From: Hydrogenophaga sp.
GTDB lineage: Bacteria > Pseudomonadota > Gammaproteobacteria > Burkholderiales > Burkholderiaceae_C
NCBI RefSeq assembly: GCF_026125785.1
Contig: NZ_JAHCKL010000011.1
Span: 58,477 to 122,476, forward strand
DNA length: 64,000 bases
Reading direction: 5' to 3'
The translations under genes were made by a program, and so were the position numbers. Each line of letters begins with the position of its first letter. The first letter of the stretch is position 1. The notes under the pieces were generated by a model. The model searched no databases. It was not told the origin of the DNA and saw only the letters and a list, made by a program, of their open reading frames with translations. This document shows, one piece after another, positions 1 through 8,362 of this stretch.

Positions 1-125
1 TGGTGCCCATCGAGGAACACATCCCGCTGACCCTGAGCATCGTGCGCTCGCGCTACGAGCCCATGAGCCGGCTGGCGCAGGCCTTCATCGAACTGCTCAA
101 GGCGCACGCGGCCCGGTGGGCCTAG
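1..125 (+). CDS. C-terminal end of a probable LysR-type regulator (partial)
   Basis: This is the last 40 codons of a gene that begins before the window; the frame starts at base 3 and ends with TAG. The tail, with its PLTLSIVRSRYEPMSRLAQ stretch followed by an AFIELLK helix, resembles the end of the substrate-binding domain of LysR-type transcription factors, where a final beta strand is followed by a helix. Too little is visible to name the regulator or its targets. The family call rests only on this tail. Confidence 0.5.
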   Translation, partial: VPIEEHIPLTLSIVRSRYEPMSRLAQAFIELLKAHAARWA

Positions 126-132
126 TGTTCAC

Positions 133-717
133 TCAATCCAGCACGGAGCCGACCACGTCGGCGTTCGTGCGCAGCCGCATGGCGCGCTGGAAGAACAGGC
201 TGTTGGGCACGCGCAGGTAACTGGGCTCGCGGCCAGCCACCGGGGTCTCGCGCAGCGTGGTGTAGATCAGGGTGATGTCCATGACCTCGCCGCCCAGGCC
301 AGGTTTGTCGCCGCTTTCCAGCAGCTCCACGTGGTCGTGCAGCCCGAAGGGCCGCGTGGTGTAGATCAGCACCGCGCAGAAGATGTTGGAGAGCACGCTC
401 CAGGCGGCGAAGAAGGCCACCGCCGCCACGGCGGCGAAGCCGGTGAAGGCGGTCCAGATCACGGTGCCGGAGACGCCCACGCGGTCCATCGCCAGCAACA
501 GCGCGGCTCCAAAGAGCACGATGCTGACCAGCCGGCGGCTGCCCACCATCAGCTCCAGTGGCAGGTGCCTGTCTTCGCCCAGACGGTTGATGATCCGGTG
601 CAGCAGCGAGCGCAGCAACAGCGCCACGAGCACGATCAGGGTGATCTGCAGCGCGATGGTGATGACGTCGATCCAGGGGTGCGCCCAATCGGGCAGGAAA
701 TTCTTCATGTGTTGCAT
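133..717 (-). CDS. small MscS-family mechanosensitive channel protein
   Basis: A 194-residue inner-membrane protein of the small-conductance mechanosensitive channel type, expected to open under membrane tension and release solutes during osmotic downshock. About three hydrophobic segments are visible (residues about 17-40, 62-82 and 88-110). The last is alanine-rich, like the MscS pore helix, and is followed by SNIFCAVLIYTTRPFGLHD, which matches the conserved pore-exit and beta-domain start (SNF...RPF..GD). It is shorter than E. coli MscS (286 residues) because the C-terminal cytoplasmic cage is cut down to little more than the beta domain. The stop lies 7 bases from the end of the convergent gene, so it is not part of the neighbouring catabolic operon. 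Confidence 0.8.
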   Translation of the reverse strand: MQHMKNFLPDWAHPWIDVITIALQITLIVLVALLLRSLLHRIINRLGEDRHLPLELMVGSRRLVSIVLFGAALLLAMDRVGVSGTVIWTAFTGFAAVAAVAFFAAWSVLSNIFCAVLIYTTRPFGLHDHVELLESGDKPGLGGEVMDITLIYTTLRETPVAGREPSYLRVPNSLFFQRAMRLRTNADVVGSVLD

Positions 718-768
718 GGGTCAGGCCCGAGCATAACGGGCTTGACACATGGCGCGGCGGGCACGGTG

Positions 769-1293
769 TCACTCGTCCCGCGTGATTTCCTCGGCGCGAG
801 CGGTCAGCTTCTCCAGCGTGCGCGTGAAGCTGGCCAGTTCCTCGGCGCTCAGCACATCGAACAGGCGTCGGTTCTGGGCTTCCGAATGCGGAGCGATGGA
901 AGCGAAGAGATCTTCACCCGCTCGGGTCAGCCACAGCAGCATGCGACGGTGGTTGTCGGGGTCGCGCGCCTCCTCGACCAGGCCGCGCTTGCGCAACGCG
1001 ATCACCGCACGGCTGATGTTCATCGGGTGCAGGCCCGTCGCGGCGCTCACGTCCTGGGCCGCGCTGCCTGGCCGGCTGGACAGCACCACGATGGAGCGCC
1101 ACTCGTTCAGCGTCAGCGCATGCTGCCGCGCGAACTGGCCAAAGAAAGGGCGGCTCATCAGGTTGGTCAGCTTGAGCAGGCGAAAGCCCGCCATGTCCGG
1201 CGCCAGTGTCTGTGCGCCTTCGGTCGCGCGCTCGGCCACCCTGGCGCGGCGGGCGGGCGAGGCGGTGCTGGAGGATCGGGACAGGGCTTTCAT
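769..1293 (-). CDS. MarR-family transcriptional regulator of the adjacent catabolic operon
   Basis: A 174-residue winged-helix regulator of the MarR family. The core motifs are visible: FFGQFARQHALTLNEWRSIV at the start of the DNA-binding domain, a helix-turn-helix around AAQDVSAATGLHPMNISRAV, and the wing RDPDNHRRMLLWLT. I chose the ATG at 1293 because the DNA upstream to 1488 is the operator region and codes for no family-like sequence. The gene is divergent from the ABC transporter operon, and the 147-base gap holds a tandem palindromic repeat (1357-1390), the usual layout for a MarR repressor that responds to a substrate of the operon it faces. The ligand is unknown. Confidence 0.88.
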   Translation of the reverse strand: MKALSRSSSTASPARRARVAERATEGAQTLAPDMAGFRLLKLTNLMSRPFFGQFARQHALTLNEWRSIVVLSSRPGSAAQDVSAATGLHPMNISRAVIALRKRGLVEEARDPDNHRRMLLWLTRAGEDLFASIAPHSEAQNRRLFDVLSAEELASFTRTLEKLTARAEEITRDE

Positions 1294-1355
1294 GGTGTCG
1301 GACGGAAGGATACGGGGGACATTCTGTGCGCAAGACGCAAGTTTAGGGTAAACAC

Positions 1356-1390
1356 CGATATCGATAACATTTGATATCGATAACATTTGA
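1356..1390. promoter_or_regulatory. tandem operator between MarR gene and ABC operon
   Basis: Two exact, abutting copies of the 16-mer GATATCGATAACATTT lie at 1357-1372 and 1373-1388. Each contains TGATATCGATAACA or nearly so; that 14-mer is an imperfect palindrome (12 of 14 bases match its own reverse complement). A one-base variant recurs at 4145-4158 before the AtuA gene. The position between divergent genes suggests the MarR protein binds here and controls both. The binding itself is inferred. Confidence 0.75.
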
Positions 1391-1440
1391 CCCATATCAA
1401 ACAGCTTGCCTCTGCGAGCCCACCCAGCAGGAGACTTCCG

Positions 1441-2349
1441 ATGCCATCCAGACCTTCCCACTCCCGTGCCCTGGCGGGTGCTGGCCACTTGCTGTACCGC
1501 GCGCTGTGCCTGGGTGCATTGACTTGGGCCCTTGGCACCACCGCGTCCGCTCAGACGGTTCAGGCCCCGTTCTTCGACCGCCTGCCCGCATCGGTCAAAA
1601 GCACCAAGGTGCTGCGCATGGTCGGTGACTCTTTTGCTCCCTACCGCATCGTGGGAGACGATAGCAAGACCGTCACCGGGATCGACGCCGACATGGCGCG
1701 GGCGCTGGAGCCGTTGCTGGGCGTGAAGATCGAGCTGACCATTGTCAGCAACCTGCCGGCCATGCTGGCCGGCATTGACACCGGCCGCTACGATTTTTCC
1801 GCCGGTCCGCTGCTATCCACCAAGGCGCGCGAAGAGCGCTACGACATCCTGACCTGGCTGCTGAGCAAACCGGCTTTCGTGTTGCCTGTGGCTGGCGGGC
1901 GCAAGACCTCCCGGCTGGAGGACCTGTGCGGCCTTCGCATTTCCTTCCCTGCAGGTTCCGCGCAAGAGGAATATGCGCGCAAGGTCAGCGAACGCTGTGT
2001 CAGCAGCAAACAGCCGACCATGCAACTGGTGCCGCTGGCGGACCAGAATGCCACCGTGCTGGCGGCTCAGTCGGGCCGGGCCGATGTGGCCGGGATGCAG
2101 CTCGCTGCCGCGCTGTACCTGCAACAGCGCAACCCTGGCAAGTTCACCATACAGACGGACGAGACCGACGGTCTGGGCATCCTCAACCAGGGCTTCGTGC
2201 TCAAGAAGAATGCCGAGCTCAGCCCGGTGCTGCACGACGCGCTCAAACAGGTGTGGGCGTCCGGTGAATACGGGCGCATCATGGACAAATGGGGCCTGAC
2301 GCTGGCCAAGGCACCCGAACCCCGCTTGAACCCATCCAGCGGAAAGTGA
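1441..2349 (+). CDS. ABC transporter substrate-binding protein, amino-acid type (SBP_bac_3)
   Basis: A 302-residue periplasmic receptor for a polar-amino-acid-type ABC importer. A long Sec signal peptide ends near residue 37 (TTASA). The mature part begins LPASVKSTKVLRMVGDSFAPY and continues with IDADMARALEPLLGVKIELT, the standard opening of family 3 solute-binding proteins. I chose the ATG at 1441 because CAGGAGA lies 7 bases upstream; the in-frame ATG near 1387 falls inside the operator. It is the first gene of an operon with the permease (10-base gap) and ATPase, facing the MarR gene. The ligand is unknown: the fold takes amino acids and also other small carboxylates, amines and opines. 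Confidence 0.88.
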   Translation: MPSRPSHSRALAGAGHLLYRALCLGALTWALGTTASAQTVQAPFFDRLPASVKSTKVLRMVGDSFAPYRIVGDDSKTVTGIDADMARALEPLLGVKIELTIVSNLPAMLAGIDTGRYDFSAGPLLSTKAREERYDILTWLLSKPAFVLPVAGGRKTSRLEDLCGLRISFPAGSAQEEYARKVSERCVSSKQPTMQLVPLADQNATVLAAQSGRADVAGMQLAAALYLQQRNPGKFTIQTDETDGLGILNQGFVLKKNAELSPVLHDALKQVWASGEYGRIMDKWGLTLAKAPEPRLNPSSGK

Positions 2350-2359
2350 TGCGCCAGCC

Positions 2360-3292
2360 ATGACACAGGGAAGCGTTGCCATGCCTGTCCATCCCCGCCT
2401 GTCCGCAGCCGCAGGTGCCACCGAACCGGTGGACGTCGCGACGGCCCGCCACCGCACGAGTCCGCTGCGCTGGGGCATGACCTTGCTGCTGTTGGTGGTG
2501 GCCCTGCAGGTGGTCTACTTCCTCTTCACCAACCCGCGCTTCGAATGGGCCGTGGTGTGGAAGTACCTGTTCTCGGTCAACATCTTGCTGGGCCTGGGCA
2601 CCACTCTGATGCTCACTGCGCTGGCGATGGTGATCGGCATCGTGATCGGCACCATCGCCGCGCTGGCCCTGATCTCGGACTTCAAGCCGGGTCGGTGGGC
2701 GGCCCAGACCTATCTGTGGGCCTTCCGCGGAACGCCCCTGCTGATCCAACTGATCTTTTGGTACAACCTGGCGTACCTGATTCCGAACATCTCCATCGGG
2801 CTGCCTTTCCTGCCGCCACTGGCGCAGTGGTCGACGAACACGGTCATCACGCCCTTTCTGGCCGCCTTGCTGGGCCTGGGCCTGGCCGAAGGGGCCTACA
2901 TGACGGAGATCGTGCGGGCAGGGCTGTCGTCGGTGGACCCGCGCCAGCACGATGCGGCCAAGGCTCTGGGCATGACGCCATCCAAGTCTTTCTTCCGCAT
3001 CATCTTTCCGCAGGCCATGCGTTTCATCATTCCGCCCACGGGCAACCAGATCATCGGCATGGCCAAGGCCACTGCGCTGGTCAGCGTGATCGCCATGAAC
3101 GACCTGCTGCATTCGGTGCAGATCATCTACAACCGGACCTATGAAATCGTGCCGCTGCTGCTGGTGGCCGTGTTCTGGTACCTGGCGGTCATCACCTTGA
3201 TGTACGCCTTCCAGTCCCGGCTGGAACGCCACTACTCCAAAGGCCATCGCCGCGATGCCGCGCCGTCCGCCACGCCGACCGGACAGGCATAG
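2360..3292 (+). CDS. ABC transporter permease, His/Glu/Gln/Arg type
   Basis: A 310-residue inner-membrane subunit. After a cytosolic N-terminus of about 35 residues come roughly six hydrophobic segments. The coupling loop has the EAA pattern EGAYMTEIVRAG...DAAKALGM, where the ATPase docks. The FRGTPLLIQL motif is typical of polar amino acid permeases (HisMQ/GlnP group). A single permease gene implies a homodimer. It lies 10 bases after the receptor gene and 15 before the ATPase gene. The first ATG (2360) is used; an internal ATG at 2381 is possible. Confidence 0.9.
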   Translation: MTQGSVAMPVHPRLSAAAGATEPVDVATARHRTSPLRWGMTLLLLVVALQVVYFLFTNPRFEWAVVWKYLFSVNILLGLGTTLMLTALAMVIGIVIGTIAALALISDFKPGRWAAQTYLWAFRGTPLLIQLIFWYNLAYLIPNISIGLPFLPPLAQWSTNTVITPFLAALLGLGLAEGAYMTEIVRAGLSSVDPRQHDAAKALGMTPSKSFFRIIFPQAMRFIIPPTGNQIIGMAKATALVSVIAMNDLLHSVQIIYNRTYEIVPLLLVAVFWYLAVITLMYAFQSRLERHYSKGHRRDAAPSATPTGQA

Positions 3293-3307
3293 GTCGTTGG
3301 AAATTCC

Positions 3308-4099
3308 ATGCAGAACCTTCATTCTTCTTCCGGCCCGCAGGGCCACGTGCTCCGACTGCACAAGATCGTCAAACGCTATGGCAGCCTTCAGGTTCTCAAC
3401 GAAGTCTCTCTGGACATCGACGAAGGCGAGGTGGTCGCGGTGATCGGCCCATCGGGTTCGGGCAAGTCGACGCTTGTGCGTTGCATTCACCAACTCGAAA
3501 CCATTGAGGGGGGCTCCATCTGCCTGAACGGCGAACTGCTGGGCTACCGGCAGGAGGGCGAGCATCTTCGCGCCCTCAGCCCCAGAGAGCTGGCCCGGCA
3601 GCGGCAGCAATTGGGCATGGTGTTCCAGCAGTTCGGCCTCTTTCCCCACATGACGGTGGAGGAAAACGTCATGGAAGGACCGGTGCAGGTGCTGGGTGAC
3701 ACCGTTGCCGATGCGCGCACACGTGCCCACCACCTGCTGGGACGGGTGGGGCTGGCCGACAAGGTGCATGCCTACCCGCAGATGCTCTCCGGCGGGCAGC
3801 AGCAGCGCGTGGCGATTGCCCGCGCCCTGGCGATGCGGCCCAAGGTCATGCTGTTCGACGAACCGACCAGCGCGCTGGACCCCGAGTTGGTCGGTGAGGT
3901 TCTCAACGTGGTGTCGGACCTGGCCAAGGCGGGCAAGACGATGGTGATCGTCACGCACGAGATCGCCTTCGCCCGTGAGGTCGCGTCCCGTGTCGTGTTC
4001 ATGGAGGGCGGGCGCATCCTGGAACAGGGTGACGCACGTGAAACCTTGTCGAACCCGAAGACCGAGCGTCTGCGCACGTTTCTCTCCAGGGTGATGTGA
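3308..4099 (+). CDS. ABC transporter ATP-binding protein, polar amino acid type
   Basis: A 263-residue ATPase that drives the importer. Walker A is GPSGSGKST (residues 47-55), the signature LSGGQQQR is at 160-167, Walker B MLFDEP is at 181-186 and the switch histidine H217 lies in VTHEIAF. Full-length and very like GlnQ/HisP. It ends the transport half of the island. After it come 95 bases that contain the second operator copy, so the catabolic half may start from its own promoter. Confidence 0.92.
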   Translation: MQNLHSSSGPQGHVLRLHKIVKRYGSLQVLNEVSLDIDEGEVVAVIGPSGSGKSTLVRCIHQLETIEGGSICLNGELLGYRQEGEHLRALSPRELARQRQQLGMVFQQFGLFPHMTVEENVMEGPVQVLGDTVADARTRAHHLLGRVGLADKVHAYPQMLSGGQQQRVAIARALAMRPKVMLFDEPTSALDPELVGEVLNVVSDLAKAGKTMVIVTHEIAFAREVASRVVFMEGGRILEQGDARETLSNPKTERLRTFLSRVM

Positions 4100-4144
4100 G
4101 CGGGTCGCGGCGTCTCTCCTTTTTTTTGCCCACTCAGTAACTTT

Positions 4145-4158
4145 TGATATTGATAACA
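4145..4158. promoter_or_regulatory. single operator copy before the AtuA gene
   Basis: TGATATTGATAACA differs by one base from the TGATATCGATAACA units at 1356-1390. It lies in the 95-base gap between the ATPase gene and the AtuA gene, about 37 bases before the ATG. The likely role is a second, weaker site for the same MarR regulator, allowing separate control of the catabolic genes. Found by eye only. Confidence 0.65.
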
Positions 4159-4194
4159 AGCAGTGCCAATGAAGCCATCAAGGAAACCCAAGAC

Positions 4195-5565
4195 ATGACT
4201 CGCCATATCCGCTACCTGTCGCCCACCGGCGTGTTGGGCGTGGGCTTCTCCGAGAGCCACTTTCGCGCGGCACTCTCGCGTGGCCTGGCCTTCATCGGCT
4301 GCGATGCGGGTTCCACCGACGGTGGCCCCGCCAACCTGGGCGGCAACAAGCCTTTCTTCTCCCGAGCGGCGATCAAGCGCGACCTGCGCATCCTGGTCAC
4401 CGGTGCGCGTTCCATCGGGGTGCCCCTGCTGATCGGCTCGTGCGGCGGCAGCGGCGGCAACTGGAACCTGAACTGGGTGCGCGAGATCGTGCTGGAGATT
4501 GCCCGCGAAGAGGACCTGCATTTCCGTATCGCTGTGATCGAGTCCGAGCCGCCACGCGAGCTGCTGCTGAAGAAGTACCGCGAGGGCCGCATCCGCCCGC
4601 TGGACCCGGCGCCCGAAATCAGCGAGGCCGTGCTGGAGAATGCCGACCACATCGTTGCCATGATGGGCGCGGAAGCGTACGTCGCCGCGCTGGAGGGCGG
4701 GGCGGACGTGGTCCTGGCCGGCCGTTCCACCGACGCCGCCATCTTCGCCGCGCTTCCGGTGGCGCGGGGCTTTCCGCCGGGGCTGTGCTGGCATGCCGCC
4801 AAGATCATGGAGTGCGGTGGCGCCGCGGTGGTCACGATGGAAAAGCCCGAAGGCATGATCTGCACGATCACCGACGAGCACTTCACGCTGGAGCCGGTGA
4901 GCCCTGTGCAGCGCTGTTCGCCGCTCAGCGTGGCCGCGCACGCGCTGTACGAAACTGCGGACCCCTACCGCATGCTGGAGCCTGGTGGCGAAATGGACCT
5001 CACCGGGGCACGCTACGAGGCCGTCAACGACCGCGAGGTGCGCGTCAGCGGCAGCGAGTTCCGGCCCATGCCCTACACCGTCAAGCTCGAAGGCGCGAGC
5101 CTCATCGGGTACCGGGCCATGGTGCTCGGTGGCGTGCGGGACCCCGTGATCCTGGAGCAGTTCGACACCTGGTTCGATGGCCTCAAGGACCACATCGCCG
5201 AAAACGTCGAGGCGGTCTACGGGCCGACCATCCGCGGGCAGTACCAGATCCACTACAAGCTGTACGGCAAGTCCGGTGTGATGGGCGAGCGAGAGCCCTG
5301 TGCCGGGCAGACGGGTCACGAGATCGGGCTGCTCATGGTGACGCTGGCGCAAAGCCAGGAAGTGGCCTACGCGATTGCGGGGCAGGCCGCGCACATGGTG
5401 CTCCACCACGCGGTTCCGCAGTGGCAGGGCCTGCTCTCCAACCTGGCTTTCCCCATCGCGCCGCATTTCTGGAACCTGGGCGAGGCCTACCAGTTCGTGC
5501 TCAACCACGTGGTCGAACTCGACCATCCGCTTGAGCTGCATCCCATCCGGTACGAGGAGGTCTGA
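4195..5565 (+). CDS. AtuA-family protein (DUF1446), acyclic terpene utilisation-like
   Basis: A 456-residue protein of the AtuA/DUF1446 family, named after a gene needed for citronellol and geraniol use in Pseudomonas; its reaction is not known to me. Visible hallmarks are the glycine-rich N-terminus (IGCDAGSTDGGPANLGG near residue 32), SCGGSGGNWNLNW, and VLAGRSTDAAIFAALP. The ATG at 4195 follows an AAGGAAACC stretch. It is followed after 2 bases by the DUF4387 gene, its usual partner. The other atu genes, the geranyl-CoA carboxylase subunits AtuC and AtuF, are absent, so this is not the known terpene pathway. It probably acts on a carboxylate or CoA-type intermediate, which is inference. Confidence 0.85.
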   Translation: MTRHIRYLSPTGVLGVGFSESHFRAALSRGLAFIGCDAGSTDGGPANLGGNKPFFSRAAIKRDLRILVTGARSIGVPLLIGSCGGSGGNWNLNWVREIVLEIAREEDLHFRIAVIESEPPRELLLKKYREGRIRPLDPAPEISEAVLENADHIVAMMGAEAYVAALEGGADVVLAGRSTDAAIFAALPVARGFPPGLCWHAAKIMECGGAAVVTMEKPEGMICTITDEHFTLEPVSPVQRCSPLSVAAHALYETADPYRMLEPGGEMDLTGARYEAVNDREVRVSGSEFRPMPYTVKLEGASLIGYRAMVLGGVRDPVILEQFDTWFDGLKDHIAENVEAVYGPTIRGQYQIHYKLYGKSGVMGEREPCAGQTGHEIGLLMVTLAQSQEVAYAIAGQAAHMVLHHAVPQWQGLLSNLAFPIAPHFWNLGEAYQFVLNHVVELDHPLELHPIRYEEV

Positions 5566-5567
5566 CC

Positions 5568-5888
5568 ATGCCACGTCTGCGCGACATCGCCAAACTCATC
5601 CGCACGAAGAACGCGGGCCCGTTCCAGCTCACGCTGGACATCATGTTTCCCGACGCCTCCAGCTACGAACACGTTGTGGCCAGCGGTGTGATCAACAAGG
5701 CTGCCATGGCCGCCTTCTTCAAGGTCGAAGAGTCCCGGGTCCGGCTTTTCAACTACGCGCCGGGCAATGCCATCAAGGTCACCGTGCCTCGTCTGGTGCC
5801 GTCCGGCGATCCGGCCGATACCGACCTCTTCGGTGGGCAGCAGTTCGGCCCTTTGGTCGACATCGAAGTACCCCCACGCCAGTCCTGA
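5568..5888 (+). CDS. DUF4387 protein, AtuA-associated small subunit
   Basis: A 106-residue protein that starts 2 bases after the AtuA gene with an AGGAGG-like site inside the AtuA end. The sequence (IRTKNAGPFQLTLDIMF..., then GVINKAAMAAFFKV) matches the DUF4387 family, commonly encoded next to or fused with AtuA-type proteins. The tight spacing suggests the two form one complex, much as a large and a small subunit do. Function unknown; no cofactor motif is visible. Confidence 0.8.
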   Translation: MPRLRDIAKLIRTKNAGPFQLTLDIMFPDASSYEHVVASGVINKAAMAAFFKVEESRVRLFNYAPGNAIKVTVPRLVPSGDPADTDLFGGQQFGPLVDIEVPPRQS

Positions 5889-5935
5889 TCGCGCGCATCA
5901 GGCCTCTCCGCATTCCTACCCGCAAAGACAACGCC

Positions 5936-6952
5936 ATGAGCAAGACCATTCTTCGCAGCATCGTCCAGGATGCCACCGCCTGGAAAGGCGCCGACGTGCG
6001 CAACGACAGTTCCTGGATCTACCACTTCACCCCAAGCGAACTCGGCGAGATCGACACCGCCTTTCGCCAGGTGCGGGCCAACGGCCTGAGCTGGGGCGAT
6101 TTCGGGAAGGACGCGTTCGCGCTGCCGGTGCTGTCGGCCAAACTGGCCCGCATCGACGACCAGATCCGCAACGGCCGCGGCTTCGTGCTGCTGCGCGGCT
6201 TCCCGGTGCAGCGTTACACGCTCGACGACCTCAAGACCATCTACTGGGGTCTGGGGACGCACATGGGTCAGGTGATTTCGCACAACGTGGCCGGTGACTT
6301 CGTGGCCGCGGTCACCGACCTGGCCCTCAACTCGTCCGACCCGAACCGCCGCAACAACACCACCAACCAGCTGCTGGACCCGCACACGGACCTGGCCGAT
6401 GTGGTGGCGCTGTTGTGCGTGGAGAAGGCGCGCGAAGGCGGCATGAGCAGCCTGGTGAGCAGCGTGGCCATCCACAACGAGATCCTGCAGAACCACCCCG
6501 AGTACCTGGAGGTGCTGTACGAGGGCTTCTACCACGACTACCGGGGCTATGGCCCGAACGCGGACCCCAACGAAGTGACCGCCACGCCGATCCCGGTCTT
6601 TGAATACAACAACGGCCGCGTCAATTGCGCCTTTGCCAAGAAGATCATCGAGACCGGCGCCCACAAGCGCGGCGTTCCCCTGACCGCGCTGCAGCAGAAG
6701 GCGATCGACTACGTGCACGAACTGGGGACCCGCGAGGACATGCGCGTGGACATGATGCTGGAGCCCGGCGACATCCAGATCATCAACAACTACATCACGC
6801 TGCATTCGCGCAGCAACTACTTCGACCACGAGGACGGACGCAAGCGCTACCTGCTGCGCATGTGGATCAACCTGGAAGACAGCGTGCAGCTCTCGCCCGA
6901 CTTCGCCTCCTTCGTGCGGCGCGGCATTCCCGCCATCCGGCAGACCGCCTGA
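5936..6952 (+). CDS. TauD/TfdA-family Fe(II)/2-oxoglutarate dioxygenase
   Basis: A 338-residue oxygenase that should hydroxylate a small substrate using O2 and 2-oxoglutarate. The iron ligands are visible as H150-T-D152 (PHTDLADVV) and distal H290 (ITLHSRSNYFD), followed by the 2-oxoglutarate-binding arginine region RKRYLLRMW. The tail LRMWINLEDSVQLSP resembles the TfdA/TauD group and gamma-butyrobetaine-like members. It lies 47 bases after DUF4387 and 24 before the PrpD-like gene, inside the same operon. Hydroxylation next to a carboxylate or amine would suit a substrate carried by a family 3 receptor, but the substrate cannot be named. Confidence 0.88.
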   Translation: MSKTILRSIVQDATAWKGADVRNDSSWIYHFTPSELGEIDTAFRQVRANGLSWGDFGKDAFALPVLSAKLARIDDQIRNGRGFVLLRGFPVQRYTLDDLKTIYWGLGTHMGQVISHNVAGDFVAAVTDLALNSSDPNRRNNTTNQLLDPHTDLADVVALLCVEKAREGGMSSLVSSVAIHNEILQNHPEYLEVLYEGFYHDYRGYGPNADPNEVTATPIPVFEYNNGRVNCAFAKKIIETGAHKRGVPLTALQQKAIDYVHELGTREDMRVDMMLEPGDIQIINNYITLHSRSNYFDHEDGRKRYLLRMWINLEDSVQLSPDFASFVRRGIPAIRQTA

Positions 6953-6976
6953 GCAACCTCGCACCACGGACCCGCC

Positions 6977-8356
6977 ATGACCGCCGTCACACAGACACTG
7001 GCCCGCTTCGCGGCTGAACTCCGCTTCGACGACCTGCCCACCGAGGTGGTGCAGCGCACCCAACTGCTCGTCATGGATCTGAGCGGCATCATCATCCGCT
7101 CGCAGACGCTGGATTCGACCCTCGTGCTCAAGGAAACGCTGCGCGACCTGGGGTTGAACGGCGGCCACATCCAGGTACAGGGCAGCCGCGAACGCTGGCT
7201 CCCCCAGGCGGCCGCGCTGCTGGCAGGGGCCGCCGCGCACAGCCTGGACTTCGATGACACCCATGCACCCGCGCAACTGCATCCGGGGGCGCCCGTCATT
7301 CCGGCCGCGTTGGCCGCCGCACAGATGGTGGGCGCTGGTACCCGGGAGTTGATCGCGGCCATCGTGGCGGGGTACGAGGTCATGATCCGTGTGGCCCTGG
7401 GCCTGCCCGTCCTCAAACACGGCGAGCGCGGTTACCACCCCAGCGCCACGGTGGGTGTGTTCGGCGCCACGGCGGCCGCCGGCAACCTGCTGGGTCTGAG
7501 CCCTGTGCAGATGGAACACGCCTTCGGCACCGCGCTCAGCGAGTCCGCGGGCACCGGTCAGTTCGTGGTGAACGGCGCATGGACCAAGCGCTTCCACGTG
7601 GGCAACGCGGCCGCTGGCGGCGTGCTGGCGGCCGCGCTTGCGCGACGGGGCTACACAGGGGCCACCCAGGCCTTCGAGGGCAAGGAAGGATTCTTCCATG
7701 TCTATTCCCCCGAACCGCAACCCGAGAAGGCGGTGCAAGGCCTGGGCAGCACCTGGGAAATTCTGCGTGCCGGCCTGAAACCTTACCCCTGCTGCCGGGG
7801 CATCCATGCGCCGCTGGACGCGGTGATGGCTTTGCACGAGCGGCACGACATCGACATCCACCGCATTCAGTCGGTGCGTGTGGGGCTGGCCCGCCGCAGC
7901 GTGTACGTGGTGGGCATTCCGCAGGAGCGTCGGCGCGATCCGAAAAACGTGGTGGACTGCCAGTTCTCCACCCACCTGTGCCTGTCGATTGCGCTCAAGC
8001 ACCGGCGCATGGGCTGGGACGATTACGAGCCGGCCCTGGCCGACCCGGACATCCGTTCACTGATGCAGCGCATCGACGTTTACGAAGACGCCGAATGCGA
8101 GGCCAACTTTCCCACCGCGTTCTCGGGCGTGGTGGAGATACGCACCACCGACGGCCAGACCTGGCGTGAGTTCATCTACCAGCCGCGCGGCGAACCCGAA
8201 ACCATGCTCACCGCCGCCGAACTGCGTGCCAAGTTCAGCCTGCTGGTGCGCGACACGCTGGGCGAGTCCGGCGAGTCCGCACTGTTCGATGCGATACAGG
8301 CCATGGCCCAGGGCAAGCCGGTGGGCTCTCTGTTCGTGCAGCCTCTGGGCCACTGA
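6977..8356 (+). CDS. MmgE/PrpD-family protein (dehydratase/isomerase-like)
   Basis: A 459-residue member of the MmgE/PrpD family, which includes 2-methylcitrate dehydratase, cis-aconitate decarboxylase and iminodisuccinate epimerase. Hallmarks are the N-terminal helical domain (LDFDDTHAPAQLHPGAPVIP near residue 89), GYHPSATVGVFGATAAAGNLLG, and the NAAAGGVLAA helix. Full-length. Members act on di- or tricarboxylates by dehydration, epimerisation or isomerisation. Here it sits between a dioxygenase and an aldolase-like gene, so it may process a hydroxylated carboxylate before C-C cleavage. That order is inferred from the gene neighbours. Confidence 0.85.
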   Translation: MTAVTQTLARFAAELRFDDLPTEVVQRTQLLVMDLSGIIIRSQTLDSTLVLKETLRDLGLNGGHIQVQGSRERWLPQAAALLAGAAAHSLDFDDTHAPAQLHPGAPVIPAALAAAQMVGAGTRELIAAIVAGYEVMIRVALGLPVLKHGERGYHPSATVGVFGATAAAGNLLGLSPVQMEHAFGTALSESAGTGQFVVNGAWTKRFHVGNAAAGGVLAAALARRGYTGATQAFEGKEGFFHVYSPEPQPEKAVQGLGSTWEILRAGLKPYPCCRGIHAPLDAVMALHERHDIDIHRIQSVRVGLARRSVYVVGIPQERRRDPKNVVDCQFSTHLCLSIALKHRRMGWDDYEPALADPDIRSLMQRIDVYEDAECEANFPTAFSGVVEIRTTDGQTWREFIYQPRGEPETMLTAAELRAKFSLLVRDTLGESGESALFDAIQAMAQGKPVGSLFVQPLGH

Positions 8357-8362
8357 ACCGCC

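Noticed and set aside
2279-5574. Long antisense frames of about 600 codons under the ABC and AtuA genes
   Set aside because: Same shadow effect; no domain, ribosome site or sensible composition, and the sense genes are unambiguous.
4195-5888. Citronellol/geraniol (Atu) pathway
   Set aside because: Only AtuA and DUF4387 are present; the geranyl-CoA carboxylase and other atu genes are missing, and the importer is of amino-acid type.
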